Assembly (NCBI GenBank): GCA_003013855.2
Contig: PVNU02001303.1
Location: 124,001 to 188,000, forward strand
Direction: 5' to 3'
DNA from: Liriodendron chinense
Lineage: Eukaryota; Streptophyta; Magnoliopsida; Magnoliales; Magnoliaceae
DNA length: 64,000 nt
In this document: positions 22,301-32,792 of the stretch, one piece after another
Layout: every line of letters starts with the position of its first letter
How positions within the stretch are numbered: position 1 is the stretch's first letter
Made by a program: the position numbers and the translations under genes
Notes under the pieces: model-generated
Told to the model about the DNA's origin: nothing
The model's input: the letters and a program-made list of their open reading frames with translations, nothing else
Database searches by the model: none

Positions 22301-22682
22301 TAGGCACACATTTTCTTTTTCTTTTTCTTTTTTGTTTTTCTTTTCTTGCATCCTTGGATAACTGCGGCGGCTAGAGGTCGGGAATCCGTCGTTGCCGGCC
22401 GATGGCAGTCTTTCAGCCCTTATCCTGAGTTACGATAATAGAGCTGTCGGTCTTTGCTAAAGACCCCTCTGAGATGAATGGATGGATGACTGTGTTTCTT
22501 GGATTGATTTTTTTTTTTTTTTGTCTTTTCCTTTTGAATCCCTCTTTTTTTTTGTATGTTTCTCTTTTTGAATCCCCTTATTTGAAACACTTGTTGGTGG
22601 ACGGAATGATTTCTCAGAGGTCTTAGCTTCGACCTCTTGACTTCAGCTCTATTAAAGTAACCTTTGATAAGGTCAAAATAAC

Positions 22683-22892
22683 TTACCCGTGAAAGATCTT
22701 CACGTTGTCGGCGTTGGTTGGCTCAGGAAGATCCACCCCTCTCATGCTGGTGAGTCTGAGGGCGCCTCCGGGAAGTACTTCTCTGACGATCAGTGGCCCG
22801 TCCCACGAGGGTTTGAACTTTCCTCTGGGATCTGGAAGGTGCGACGGTAGAATCTTCTTCATGACCATGTCGCCTACCTTGAAACTTCTTTT
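22683..22892 (-). pseudogene. Integrase C-terminal domain and true end of the polyprotein
   Basis: In the same frame after the TGA come FKVGDMVMKK, KFKPSWDGPLIVREVL and ALRLTSM, the SH3-like C-terminal fold typical of gypsy integrases, ending in a normal stop after 62 residues. From gag ATG to here the frame would span about 2756 codons if the five stops and one-base shift were ignored. No chromodomain is seen, as expected outside the chromoviruses. Confidence 0.85.
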
Positions 22893-23636
22893 TCAGACTC
22901 TCTTGTTGTAAGCCCGAGCGATCCTTTTCTGATAGCATTGTGAATGACTTAGTGCACGCATGCGCTTTTCATCTGCTAGCTGCAACTGATCGAATCTGGC
23001 CCGTTGCCATTCTCCTTCTTCAATTCCGCTTTCTAGTAATACCCGTAATGATGGTATTTCCACCTCGACTGGTAGGACTGCTTCCATTCCGTAAGTAAGC
23101 TCGAAAGGAGTAATGCCCGTAGCAGACCGTACAGACGTTCGATAGACCCAAAGTGCATATGGGAGCATATCTGACCAATCTCGATAGGTCACGACCATCT
23201 TCTCAAGTATCCTGACGATTGTCTTGTTTGCGGCTTCTACCCCACCATTCATCTGGGGACGGTAGGGGCTTGATCGATGACGTTGGATCTTGAATTTGCT
23301 GAGGAAGTCATCCATCTTCTTGTTGACGAACGGGGTCCCATTATCTGTGATGATAGCATTGGGGATTCCATACCGGCATATGATGTTGTTCCTCATAAAT
23401 TTGATCACTTGAGATGCTGCAATCGTGGTGTAGGAGGCTGCCTCAACCCACTTGGTGAAGTAGTCGACTGCCACAAGTATGTACTCATGACCATTTGATG
23501 CTTTGGGACTGATTTTGCCGATGATGTCGAGTCCCCACATGGAGAAGGGCCAGGGGGTGGTCAGGTTGTATAACTCTGATGATGGGGCATGGATTTGATT
23601 TGCATGCTCCTGACACTTGAAGCATTTTCTGACGTG
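22893..23636 (-). pseudogene. Integrase catalytic core
   Basis: The same frame continues. The DD35E triad is visible: aspartate in VAVDYFTKWVEA, aspartate in IITDNGTPF and, 35 residues further, glutamate in MNGGVEAANK. Conserved PYALWVYRTS and TPFELTYGMEAVLP blocks follow. Integrase inserts the cDNA and makes the 5-bp duplication seen here. The frame stops at TGA (22893-22895), which reads as a mutated CGA in N-K-R-V-R-K. Confidence 0.9.
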
Positions 23637-24194
23637 CTAGCAACAGTCTGTCTCCATGGTGAGCCAATAGTAGCCGAGTCGTAGAATCTTCTTTGCCATC
23701 ATGTGCCCATTTATGTGTGGGCCACAGATTCCTTCGTGTATTTCTTTCATGATCTTTGCAGCTTCTGTTTCATCGACGCATCGAAGGAGGATATGATTAT
23801 AGGATCGCTTGTAAAGAACTTCGCCACTGATGGTGAACTGACCGGCCAAACGCTGGATGGTTCGGCGATCTGTTGCTGTTGCTGACTCTGGATACTCCTG
23901 GGTTTCGAGATATTGCTTGATGTCGGCATACCAAGGTTTGTCAGGGATAGCTTCGGCTTCTTCTATTTGCAGGCAAAAGGCAGGTTCTTCTTGAACTTCA
24001 ACTGTGAGCTCCCATTCTGAAGCTCCTTTTGGTATCTCGAGCATTGATGCAAGTGTGGCGAGAGCATCTGCAAACTGGTTCTTGGCTCTGGGCATGTATG
24101 AGAAGGTGACTTCTTTGAATTCTTCGATCAGATTTTCAAGATACACATGATATGGTATCAACTTCTCATCCTTGGTTTTCCATTCGCCATTGGC
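23637..24194 (-). pseudogene. End of archaeal-type RNase H and integrase zinc-finger
   Basis: Continues in the reverse-transcriptase frame after the TAG. It first gives the last RNase H motif (AKNQFADALATLASM, carrying the final aspartate), then a linker, then the integrase H-H-C-C zinc finger, starting at EIHEGICGPHINGHMMAKK and ending in CFKCQ after another in-frame TAG (23637-23639). That stop falls in D-C-C-x-H-V, between the histidines and the last two cysteines, and again fits CAG to TAG. Confidence 0.85.
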
Positions 24195-26342
24195 CTAATT
24201 GATGATAAGCTGTGAGTCTCCAAATACTCGTAGCTTCTTGACGCCCAAGATTATGGCTTCTCTTAAGCCAGCGATGCATGCTTCATACTCTACCATGTTG
24301 TTGGTGCACTCGAACGCTATGGGCCTTGAGATAGGAATAGGGACGTTATCTGGAGAGTAGAGGATTGCTCCAATACCACTCCCTTTAGAGTTTGCTGCGC
24401 CGTCGAAGAATAACGTCCACTCACCTTTCTTCTTTTCTTCTTCTTCAATGAGCAAGAGATCTTCATCAGGGAAGAATGTCTTGAGCGGTTGATAATCCAG
24501 GAGGGAATGGGCCGCCGGATGATCGGCGAAGGCCTGTCCCTTGATTGCCTTCTGAGTGACATAGGTGATGTCGAACTCAGACAAGAGTAGCTGCCATTTA
24601 GCTATTCTCCCAGTGAGTGCCGGTTTCTCAAACAGGTACTTGAGCGGATCTATGTGAGCGAGGAGGAGAATAGGGAATGCAATCATATATTGACGGAGTC
24701 GCTGAGTTGCCCAGACTAGGGCGAGGCAAGTCTTCTCGATCAGGGAATACCTGGTCTCATAGTCGGTGAACTTTCGACTCAAATAGTATATTGCTTGTTC
24801 CTTCTTCCCGGTCTCGTCGTGTTGGCCGAGGACACAGCCAATGGCTTCTGCTGCTACTGAGATGTATAACAATAGTGGTCGTCCGGGAGCGGGCGGCACT
24901 AGGACTGGAGGATTCATGAGATATTTCTTGATGCGGTCGAAAGTGACTTGGCAATCATCATTCCATTCTTTTGGGACGTTCTTCCGAAGGAGCTTGAATA
25001 TGGGCTCACAGATAGGTGTGAGCTGTGCGATGAAGCGACTGATGTATTGAATTCTACCGAGGAAGCCACGAATTTCTTTCTCTGTTCTAGGAGAGGGCAT
25101 CTCGATGATTGCTCTGGTTTTGGTCTCGTCGACCCTGATGCCGTCCTCGCTCACCATAAAACCGAGGAGTTTGCCTCCCATTGCACCGAAGACACATTTC
25201 TGAGGGTTGAGGCGGAGCTTATATTTTTCTAATCTGTTGAATAACTTCTTCAGATCTTCAAAGTGTCCTTCAATTGTGCGAGATTTGACGATCATGTCGT
25301 CCACATATACTTCAAGTTCTTTGTTCATCATGTCGTGGAATAATGCTATCATTGCTCGCTGATATGTTGCTCCTGCGTTCTTCAGACCGAACGGCATTAC
25401 CCTGTAACAGAAGGTTCCCCAGGGAGTGATGAACGATGTCTTCTCACGATCTTCGACGGCCATCTTGATCTGATTGTAACCTGAGAACCCGTCCATGAAT
25501 GAGAAGATCTTGTATCCAGCAGTGTTGTCGACCAGAGTGTCGATATGTGGCAAAGGGAAGTCATCTTCAGGACTGGCCTTGCTGAGATCTCGGAAGTCGA
25601 TGCACATTCGAACCTTGCCGTCCTTCTTTGGTACTGGTACGATGTTGGCGAGCCATTCAGGGTAGTTGGAGACTACCAAGAATCCCGCGTTGTACTGCTT
25701 GATGACTTCATCTCGGACTTTCAGAGCCCATTCTGGTTTCATTCTTCGAAGTTTCTGCTTCACTGGCTTCATATCTGCCTTGGTTGGCAGATGGTGTACA
25801 ACGAGCTCTTCATCGAGCCCCGGCATGTCTTCATATGAGAACGCGAAGTTGGACAATCTTGGAGCTAGGAACTCTATCATTTTCTGTTTCATCTCAGGTG
25901 GCAACGATTTTCCAATGCGTACTTCCCTAGGGATCTCAGGCGTCCCCAAGTTTACTATCTCGAAATCATCGGCTACAACATTGGCTTTAGATTCGAACTT
26001 TTTGAGGAGATCCTCTAGTTCGGGAGCCGGATCATCATCTTCCTCATCCCGGGCTTCGTCCAGACCCATGAGTTCGAAGTCTAATTCGATGTCGAAATCA
26101 TATGATTTGACTTCAAACTCATGCGACTCTTTAGACGAACTTGGCACACTATTGAATGCAGGAAAAGAAATATTTTTTGGTTTTTGAGATTTTTCTGAAA
26201 TTGAAATGCTAGATGTTTTTGGCTTTTGAAAGTTTTTTATTTTTTTGGATTTTCGAAATTCGTGGGACTTTGAACAAGCAGGCATTGCAGACCATGATTG
26301 AGCCCAACTTGTTCCAAAGTTCTGATCGCTGTTTAAACAGGC
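24195..26342 (-). pseudogene. pol: Reverse transcriptase, RNase H and start of archaeal-type RNase H
   Basis: Counting residues from the Met at 26285: the reverse transcriptase covers about 200-375, with VRMCIDFRDLSKASPEDDFP, FSFMDGFSGYNQI, PFGLKNAGATYQ and the catalytic YVDD at 327-330. The RT-linked RNase H domain (about 465-590) is degenerate, since the usual first aspartate is absent in LLLYISVAAEAIG. A second RNase H begins at about 622 (WTLFFDGAANSKGSG, EYEACIAGL, FGDSQ with D628, E668 and D690). Dual RNase H is a Tat-lineage trait. The frame stops at TAG (24195-24197) in the middle of this domain, where the family normally has glutamine (N-Q-x-N-G-E). Confidence 0.92.
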
Positions 26343-26351
26343 GTTTTTTTT
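26343..26351 (-). other. A9 homopolymer frameshift between protease and reverse transcriptase
   Basis: The protease frame reads CAA AAA AAA ACG here and soon stops. The reverse-transcriptase frame is reached by a -1 shift in this run (AAA AAC GCC TGT). One missing A explains the break. The run also fits an A-AAA-AAA slippery site, so programmed -1 frameshifting cannot be excluded. Confidence 0.7.
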
Positions 26352-26560
26352 TGGAAGCCAGAGCCCTCAGATGGCTCTTTGGCTGATTCAAAAGTTAGGG
26401 GAACAGATGACCATTCAGGACCCCACACTTCCTCCCCTGGAGAGGTGGGGGTTGATGATTTGGGCGAAGAATCATGGTCTGGCCCAATGACCATGACTTC
26501 TCGCTGGTCGGGTTCGAGATCTGAGTCGCACTCAGTCCCTCCCGGATCACTTACTTCGCA

Positions 26561-28513
26561 TTACAGTTCGTCTGGTTCCACGGCTAGACACAAGTTTGGA
26601 ATCTGGACATCAGACCAATCTAGGGCTGGCCACTTCCCTTTCTTGGTCCAATGGATGGGCTGCTTCTGCCCCTGGCTGATTGAAGTGGGCAGGTCGTGCC
26701 CCTGGTTGAGAGAAGTGGGCAAGTTGTGCCCCTGGTTGGGAGCAGGTGTCAGAGTAACCTGGTCTTGAAGCTGCTGTATTTGACTTCCTTCTTCGTTTTC
26801 ATCATTTCCTTCTTCTTCTGGAGGCTTAGATGGTTCGAGAATCTGATCCCATCGAATGGGGGGCCACGTGGCCCAAACTAGGCTCATCGGGAGGCCTTTG
26901 TGTAGTGCAGTCGGTTGATTCCCTCCTGGATCTTTGCAAGGTTCTCCTGGCTTGACGAATCGGATGGGCGAGCACCGAAATTTCTTCCTTCCTTTGTCCA
27001 TGAAGATTGACCTGTATCCGAGTCCCCATTTGCGTTGGTTATATATCAGCGGTACCTTTCTGGACTTGAAGTGATTCTTCATTCGGTATTTGAGGCTCAG
27101 ACACTCTGCCGGTGAAAAGACACGGTCCACCCTTATTGGTTCTGGATTAGCGATAGAGTTCACAGTCTCGAATTCGAAACTGTGAAACGGGATGTCTTCT
27201 TCAGAGTGCTGGATATCGATGACCGGGATGTCTGGTTCAGTGGCAGCAGCATTGGAAGGAATGATGAGCTCCTTCTCTGCATGGATAGAGATCACTTGAT
27301 TTCCGCAGATGTACTTCACTCGTTGATGCAGGGTTGATGGCACAGCTCCAACCTTGTGCAGCCACGGCCGTCCGAGCAGCATGTTGAAAGAGGCTGATAT
27401 ATCCAGGATTTGGAATGTGATGGTAGAGACTTCCAGACTTATCTGTACCTCTATGTCGACCTCCCCTTCCACTGATCGGCGGGTGTTGTCGAATGCTCTG
27501 ACACATATAGTGCTGGGACGGAATGAAGAAGGGCTGATTCCCAGACGTTCTGCGGTCTTGAGTGGGCAGACATTTAAGCTTAAGCCATTATCGACAAGGA
27601 CCATCGGGACGCAAAGGTCTTTGTATCGTAAGGCTATGTTGAGGGATCGCCCATGATCGCGCCCTTCTGGTGGCAAATCATTATCTGTGAAGGTGATGGC
27701 GCGCGGAGCCAGGAGTTGTCCAATCATCAAAGCTATCATTTCTGGTGCCGTATCAGAGGAGACGTGAGCATCGTTCAAGGTCTTGGCAAACATTTCTCGG
27801 TGTATGCGAGATGTGCAGAGTAGCTCCCATACTGAGATTTGTGCAGGGATTGACTTGAGCTGATTCGCCACATCGTATGCGGCTTCATTTTTGTTGCCGA
27901 AGCCTGAAAGGGCGCCTTTGGGATCTCCTATGTTCTGATTATCTCTTCGGATGCAACGCCCATTGGGATTCATGTTCCCCACTTCCGCACATTCTGGATA
28001 GTGCCATGGAACCTCTTTGTAGTTTTCCTCCCTTTTGCCTTCTAGGACCACTGGTTCTTGCAACGGTGTTGGTGTGGGTACCAGATCTTCCTCGTATGGA
28101 GCTTTTGCCTTGAGAACTACATTGTTGCCTGTGCTGAAGGAGTAATATCGAGGCTTGTCTTCATAAATCACATAAGATCGTGGTCCTGGCTCTACTGTTC
28201 CTGGGGCAGGAGGTTCCCATGGAATGAATACTGGTCCTCTTGATATGGCAGGAGGTTTCTCTGTTCGTCCCAGCTGTCGTAGTGTGATTGACACGCCTCC
28301 GGGATTTGCCCCTTGCAATATGACTGGCTCAATTGGAGGAGCTCCTTCCAAGACAACGGGCTCTTGCTGTTGATGAGTATAATCCTTCCATTGCGGATTG
28401 GATTGTTCTGGAGTTGCCCCTTGCAAGATGACAGGTTCATATGTGAGCTCAATGTATGATTGTGCTCCTTCCAGGACGACTGGTTCCCAACATGAGGGGC
28501 CGTAAGATGCCCC
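26561..28513 (-). pseudogene. Protease region of the Tat/Ogre-type element
   Basis: Same frame as gag. Its N-terminal part repeats PVVLEGA/PVILQGA motifs. The retropepsin-like core follows: VPMVLVDNGLSLNVCPLKTA carries the catalytic aspartate in a D-N-G context rather than D-T/S-G, and FNMLLGRPWLH is the flap-to-C-terminal glycine-rich element. Protease would process the polyprotein. The frame meets TAA at 26561-26563, yet stays open beyond it for about 200 bases in the same frame up to an A9 run. The stop therefore again looks like a decayed CAA rather than a designed end. Confidence 0.82.
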
Positions 28514-30952
28514 TTACACAACTGGCACATCATATGGAAATGCTCCTTCTAGTACTACTGGCTCGAGGACTGGAGGAGGAAAGGGACTTGCCCCTTGCAT
28601 GATCGGAGGAGGACTTGTCGGCCCATAAGTGTAAGCATGAATGGACTGGATAGGGGAGAAGAAGCGATCGAGATGGTCTCCTTCTTCTATACTATTGACT
28701 GCAGGGCCACGAGACGAACTGGGGTCCGTCGGATGTTGAGGCAGAGGATTCTGAAGGATGTTGGTGGAAGCTGCCGGAGAAGTTCCAGGGACCGAGATGA
28801 CGATCTTGCGGTCATCAATTAGGTCTTGTATAGCATTCTTCAAAGTATAGCATCGATCAATGGCGTGGCCACGCCCTTGATGGTAGGCACAATACTCATT
28901 TTCTCGGTAATTCGGTGGCAGAGGATGAGGAGGAGGCCTAGGTGCCATTAGAGTAAGTAATTGCTTCTGCACCAGAGTAGCCATGACTTGACTGAGTGGT
29001 TGAGAGAGGGGAGTAAATTTCCTGGAATCCCTGTAGTTTTGCCTATTTTGATATGAGTATTGACCGTTTCCTCTGAACTGCTGCTGTTGTCGAGGTGGTT
29101 GTGGCTGAGGATTCGGTTGTGGCTGATACCGCTGAGGCTGATGCTGAACTTGATTCTGCTGATACTGTTGACGTCCCTGTGGGGGAGCACGTTGATTTCC
29201 TTGAGCAGTGGTGTTGATGTTGTTTACCTCTGTTGGGCGGGGAGGAGAACCACTGCGGTTTCCATTCCCGTGCCCGATAGGTCTTCCTTCCACTCTGTTC
29301 CTCTTGACTGGAGTGGCTTGATGAGGCCATGGGGAGATCGTCCCGACACGGATTCCTGCTTCGACTTGCTCTCCAGCACGGATTAATTGTGAAAAATTCG
29401 CATATGGATGCGAGATGAGATACCCGGATATGCTTGGATATGTTGAATGAACAATCATGGAGATTTGTTCTTCATCGTCGATAGGCGTTCGCATTCGAGC
29501 TGCCATAGCTCGCCAGCGACCCACATAAGCTGATAGTGTTTCATCACTCCTTTGCCTGAGAGCTGCGAGGTCGGCTCTTTTGGGTGCCATGTTGAGATTG
29601 TACGCGAATCTGTCAACGAAAGCCTGGGAAAGCTGTTCCCATGTCCTGATGCGGTGGCAGTCCAATGAAGTGTACCAATCTAGGGCATCGCCCTTCAGAG
29701 ACTTTTGGAACAAACGTATGAGGGCCCCTTCATTTCCTGCAATTGCACTCAGCTCTCCACAGAAAGCCTTGAGATGTGCTGTGGGACAACCGCTGCCGTC
29801 GTATCTTTTGAACTTTGGAACCTCAAAGTTTTGAGGTACTTGAGCATCTGGGAAAGGACACAAGTCTCTGAACTTGGTCGAAGGTAAGTCGATTCCTTGC
29901 TGTCGCTGAAGCTGATTTTGCAAGATCTGGAACTGCTCCCGCAACTCGTCCAGTCCTGAGTGATCTGTTCGAGCGACTGGTGCCTCCTGGAGTAAGGCAC
30001 ATTCTTCTTCGGCATAGTGGTCGATGTCTTCGACCCTATGGGCATGCTGAAAAGCAACCACGGGTTGCTGAAATTGATTTGATGACTGAACTGGATTCTG
30101 ATGAACTTGTGCTTGAAATGATGGTAACTGAACTGGAGACTGTACTGAATGTTGAACTGGAACTTGCTGGAAATTAACTGGATTTTGCTGAATTGAAGAT
30201 TGCTGGAAATTAACTGGATTTTGCTGAATTGAAGATTGCTGGAAATTAACTGGATTTTGCTGAATTGACGATTGCTGAAAATTAACTGGAATCCCATCGG
30301 CGGGGATGTGCTGGAATTGAAAAGTGCTCCTGTTTGCAGGAGGCTGAGATGTTGGGAAGTGACCCCCTTGTTGGGTATTCGCCACTGTCCGCTGATTGAT
30401 GTGGGCTTGACACTGACCCCAATTGTGGGCATTCGCCAGTGCTGTCCCTGTTGCTGGAAATTGAATTGAAATCCCATCGGTGGGGATGTGCTGGAATTGA
30501 AAAGGTGTTCCATCGGCGGGGACATGCTGAGATCTACTGAGATTGTTGTTTGCAAGATTGACTGGAAGCTGACTAGATGTTCCTGCAACGGAAGTGCTCT
30601 GAGATGGCCTTGTCGTCGCAGGAAGGTACTGAGGAAGATGCCCCATAACGAAGGGCTGAGATAGCTGCTGTCGGTAGTCTTGGGCAGACTCCGATGGTTG
30701 CGCTTGATTTGAACTGGAGGCCGGAAGGACCCGGCATGGTTGCTGAGACTGCTGAACTGGGCCAACTTGATTGTTGGCTGCTGCGGTGGTTTGTGCTTGC
30801 ATGAATTGCAAGAGCATTTCTTGCATTGCTCTCATTCCTTGTGCCAATTCTTGTATGATTGGCGTATTGTCAACGGGCTGTTGGGCTGGAAGTTGCGCTT
30901 CGGTCATTTCAAGAGCAGGGAAGTGATGATTTTCTTCTTCGTGGTCGGACAT
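28514..30952 (-). pseudogene. gag: gag (capsid/nucleocapsid) of the Tat/Ogre-type element
   Basis: From ATG at 30952 the frame runs 812 codons. Residues 1-330 are glutamine-rich with four 12-residue repeats (NPVNFQQSSIQQ type, about 222-269). Residues about 375-535 are the retrotransposon gag capsid domain (FEVPKFKRYDGSG, ALDWYTSL, LSQAFVDRFAYNL, ETLSAYVGRWR). A zinc-knuckle-like CX2HX4HX4C lies at 688-701 (CAYHQGRGHAIDRC), typical of Tat gag proteins. Gag packages genomic RNA into cytoplasmic particles. The frame ends at TAA (28514-28516) but continues openly in the same frame into the protease, so the stop looks like a mutated CAA inside a PV-x-L-x-GA motif repeat. Confidence 0.9.
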
Positions 30953-31192
30953 GGCTTGCTGAGCCCGAGTGCGGATTATGCTGCGGAAGGGAAGCTGTCT
31001 CCGAACACGTTGAGCCCGAGGAGGCGCAATGGTGAGGACTATACTCTACTCTTTTTGGGTTTTGGGATTTTCTTTTTGTTTTTGGTTTTGGGTAGAATGC
31101 TATGCAGATGAGATTGTATGAGGACTAATGACTTTCAAGTATATGAAGGATTCTGTTTTTCAAGTCGGATCACGACTAGTGGGACTAGCTAA

Positions 31193-31210
31193 TCCCCAGT
31201 GGAGTCGCCA
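31193..31210 (-). other. Primer-binding site, probably tRNA-Arg
   Basis: On the element strand TGGCGACTCCACTGGGGA lies three bases inside the 5' LTR. It starts with TGG, the complement of a tRNA CCA end. From memory it resembles the arginine-tRNA PBS used by Ogre-type elements; the tRNA identity should be checked against a tRNA set. Confidence 0.7.
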
Positions 31211-32263
31211 TTCTGTGGACCCTCGCCGATTTTCCGCGCTCCCACACGACGACGTTCTTCTCCCTTCCCCTTTCCTTTCGGAAAAGAAGGAGATGAGGAT
31301 GCGTGAGTGCGAAATCGCCGTTTGTGCCACTGGCTTGCCTCGTTCTCGAGGGCTTCGTTTGGTTGTCGTGTTAAGCTGGATATGTTTAAGTGAGTTTATA
31401 TAAGACCAGAGTCGCCACTAGCCAGTTACTTCGAATCTACAGTCGGCTAGACCCTGTAGAAACGTTAGAGAAGGGGATCCGAAGATTCCTTCCTCTAAAA
31501 TGACTCCTATTGATCTGCGGTCAGAGATTCAAGGTAAGGGATCACGGTTACAGGGTGGGAAGAGGTTAAGCACCCCACACACTGCCCGTACCGAAGTACG
31601 GTCTCTGCTTCACAGAATCGATCGGATACTTGAAAGTTTAGTTTAATCCTCGTATATTCTTATGGATGACATGATGCATGAATGTGGGTCTGAACAGTAA
31701 GAGTTTCTGATGGGCAGGTTCCAACAACGGGCAAGCCCAGAGCGTACGCTCGAACTGACAGGTGCTTTATGCGAGATGATGCATGCTGTGTGCTTGAATA
31801 TTCAAAGTGCTTATAGTGATATGTACGTGAATGCAGGTCTGAACAGTAAGAGTTTCTGATGGGCAGGTTCCAACAACGGGCAAGCCCAGAGCATACGCTC
31901 GAACTGACAGGTGCTTTATGCGATATGCATGCGGTGTGTTTGAATAATCAAAGTGTTTGCAGTGAAGCAGGGGGGTTGGAAGAAAAGTAAATTTTGCACT
32001 TATGCTAGATGCAAATGAGATGATGCTGGAAAAGAGTAGCTGGGTGGACGGAGGTGTCGCAAGGATTGGCTTCGAGTGGCTGGATCAAGATTTGGATGGC
32101 TTGGGAGGCTTGGACCAGTGGTCAGGCTGGGCTGGACCAGGGCTAGACTCTCCTCACTCGGGCTCTCCTTGGTGGAAAAATGGGCTAAAGGGTGGAGAGG
32201 GGCTCAAGACAGACAGGACCCCACTGGACTCGAAGGGATGCTGTTATGAGAAGAGGCTAGGGG

Positions 32264-32271
32264 TATTTATA
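32264..32271 (-). promoter_or_regulatory. TATA box of the 5' LTR
   Basis: On the element strand the sequence is CTATAAATACCCC, a strong plant TATA match, conserved in the 3' LTR at 13561-13568. Transcription would start about 30 bases further left (near 32235), giving a U3 of about 550 bp and a long R-U5. Confidence 0.7.
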
Positions 32272-32380
32272 GCGTTGGAGAGTGGCAGCTCTCGTAATTT
32301 TTTCCGGGCGGCCTGCTATGGGCCGCCCGTACGGCCGCTCCTCGGTTTCAAGCGAGTACGGTCGCTCCCTCGGGGCTGCT

Positions 32381-32600
32381 GTTTGACTCGCTGGTCGACT
32401 CAGTGAGTTGACTCAGCGGGTCGACTCGGTGGTTTGACTCGACGGGTTGACTCGGTGTTTTGACTTGACGGGTTAACTCAACGAGTTGACTCAGCGGGTT
32501 GACTCGGTGTTTTGACTCGACGGGTTGACTCAACGAGTTGACTCAGCGGGTTAACTCAGCGAGTTGACTCAGTGATTTTGACTTTTTTTAGGATTTTTTG
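32381..32600. promoter_or_regulatory. Array of about 12 TTGACT motifs in LTR U3
   Basis: Degenerate units such as GGGTTGACTCAGC and GTTTTGACTCGAC repeat upstream of the LTR TATA box. TTGACT contains the WRKY W-box core TTGAC[C/T], and TGACTC is also a bZIP-like half site. The partner LTR has about ten. Regulatory use is inferred from motif density and position only. Confidence 0.5.
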
Positions 32601-32792
32601 ACTGGCCTTTTTTATGGGGGGTTTTTCAGGCTGATGTTTAAGACTAAGTTGACTGGGTTCAGGCTTGAACTGGGCTATGGAATGGGGCTTACAAGGGTGA
32701 ATTTGGCTGAGTTTGGACTTGGGATTTGGGGGTGGTCCTCCATTCATCCAGCTATCTCTACCAACATTGTAGCCGAAGGTGGGGTGTCTACA

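Larger units (their letters stand above)
12511..32792 (-). mobile_element. Ty3/gypsy Tat/Ogre-type LTR retrotransposon, 20.3 kb, with antisense PMD gene
   Basis: Two LTRs (12511-14049 and 31214-32792) bound a 17-kb interior and are flanked by a perfect 5-bp target duplication ACGTG (12506-12510 and 32793-32797). On the minus strand the order is 5' LTR, PBS, gag, protease, reverse transcriptase, RNase H, a second (archaeal-type) RNase H, integrase, a long 3' region, PPT and 3' LTR. The dual RNase H, the size and the long extra region are hallmarks of the Tat/Ogre lineage. The 3' region holds tandem repeats and a plant-mobile-domain gene in the opposite orientation. The main frame carries five stops and one frameshift, so this copy cannot make a full polyprotein. 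By eye the LTRs differ at roughly 25-30 positions plus a 40-bp length change, so the insertion is fairly young. Confidence 0.95.
31214..32792 (-). repeat. 5' LTR of the Tat/Ogre-type element (1579 bp)
   Basis: Same ends and organisation as the partner LTR. It is about 40 bp longer because of extra units in the TTGACTC array at 32380-32600. It supplies the promoter for genomic RNA made leftward. The 134-residue ORF at 32002-32406 duplicates the one in the partner LTR and is not a gene. Confidence 0.95.

Noticed and set aside
26549..26554. GTAAGT splice donor near the protease stop as proof of an Ogre-type intron
   Set aside because: It lies downstream of the stop codon, so splicing there would not remove it, and the protease frame is open through the linker up to the A9 run. 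Kept only as an alternative.
29749..30765. 338-residue minus-strand ORF overlapping gag
   Set aside because: Out-of-frame shadow of the glutamine-rich gag N-terminus; only the 812-codon frame has capsid and zinc-knuckle motifs.
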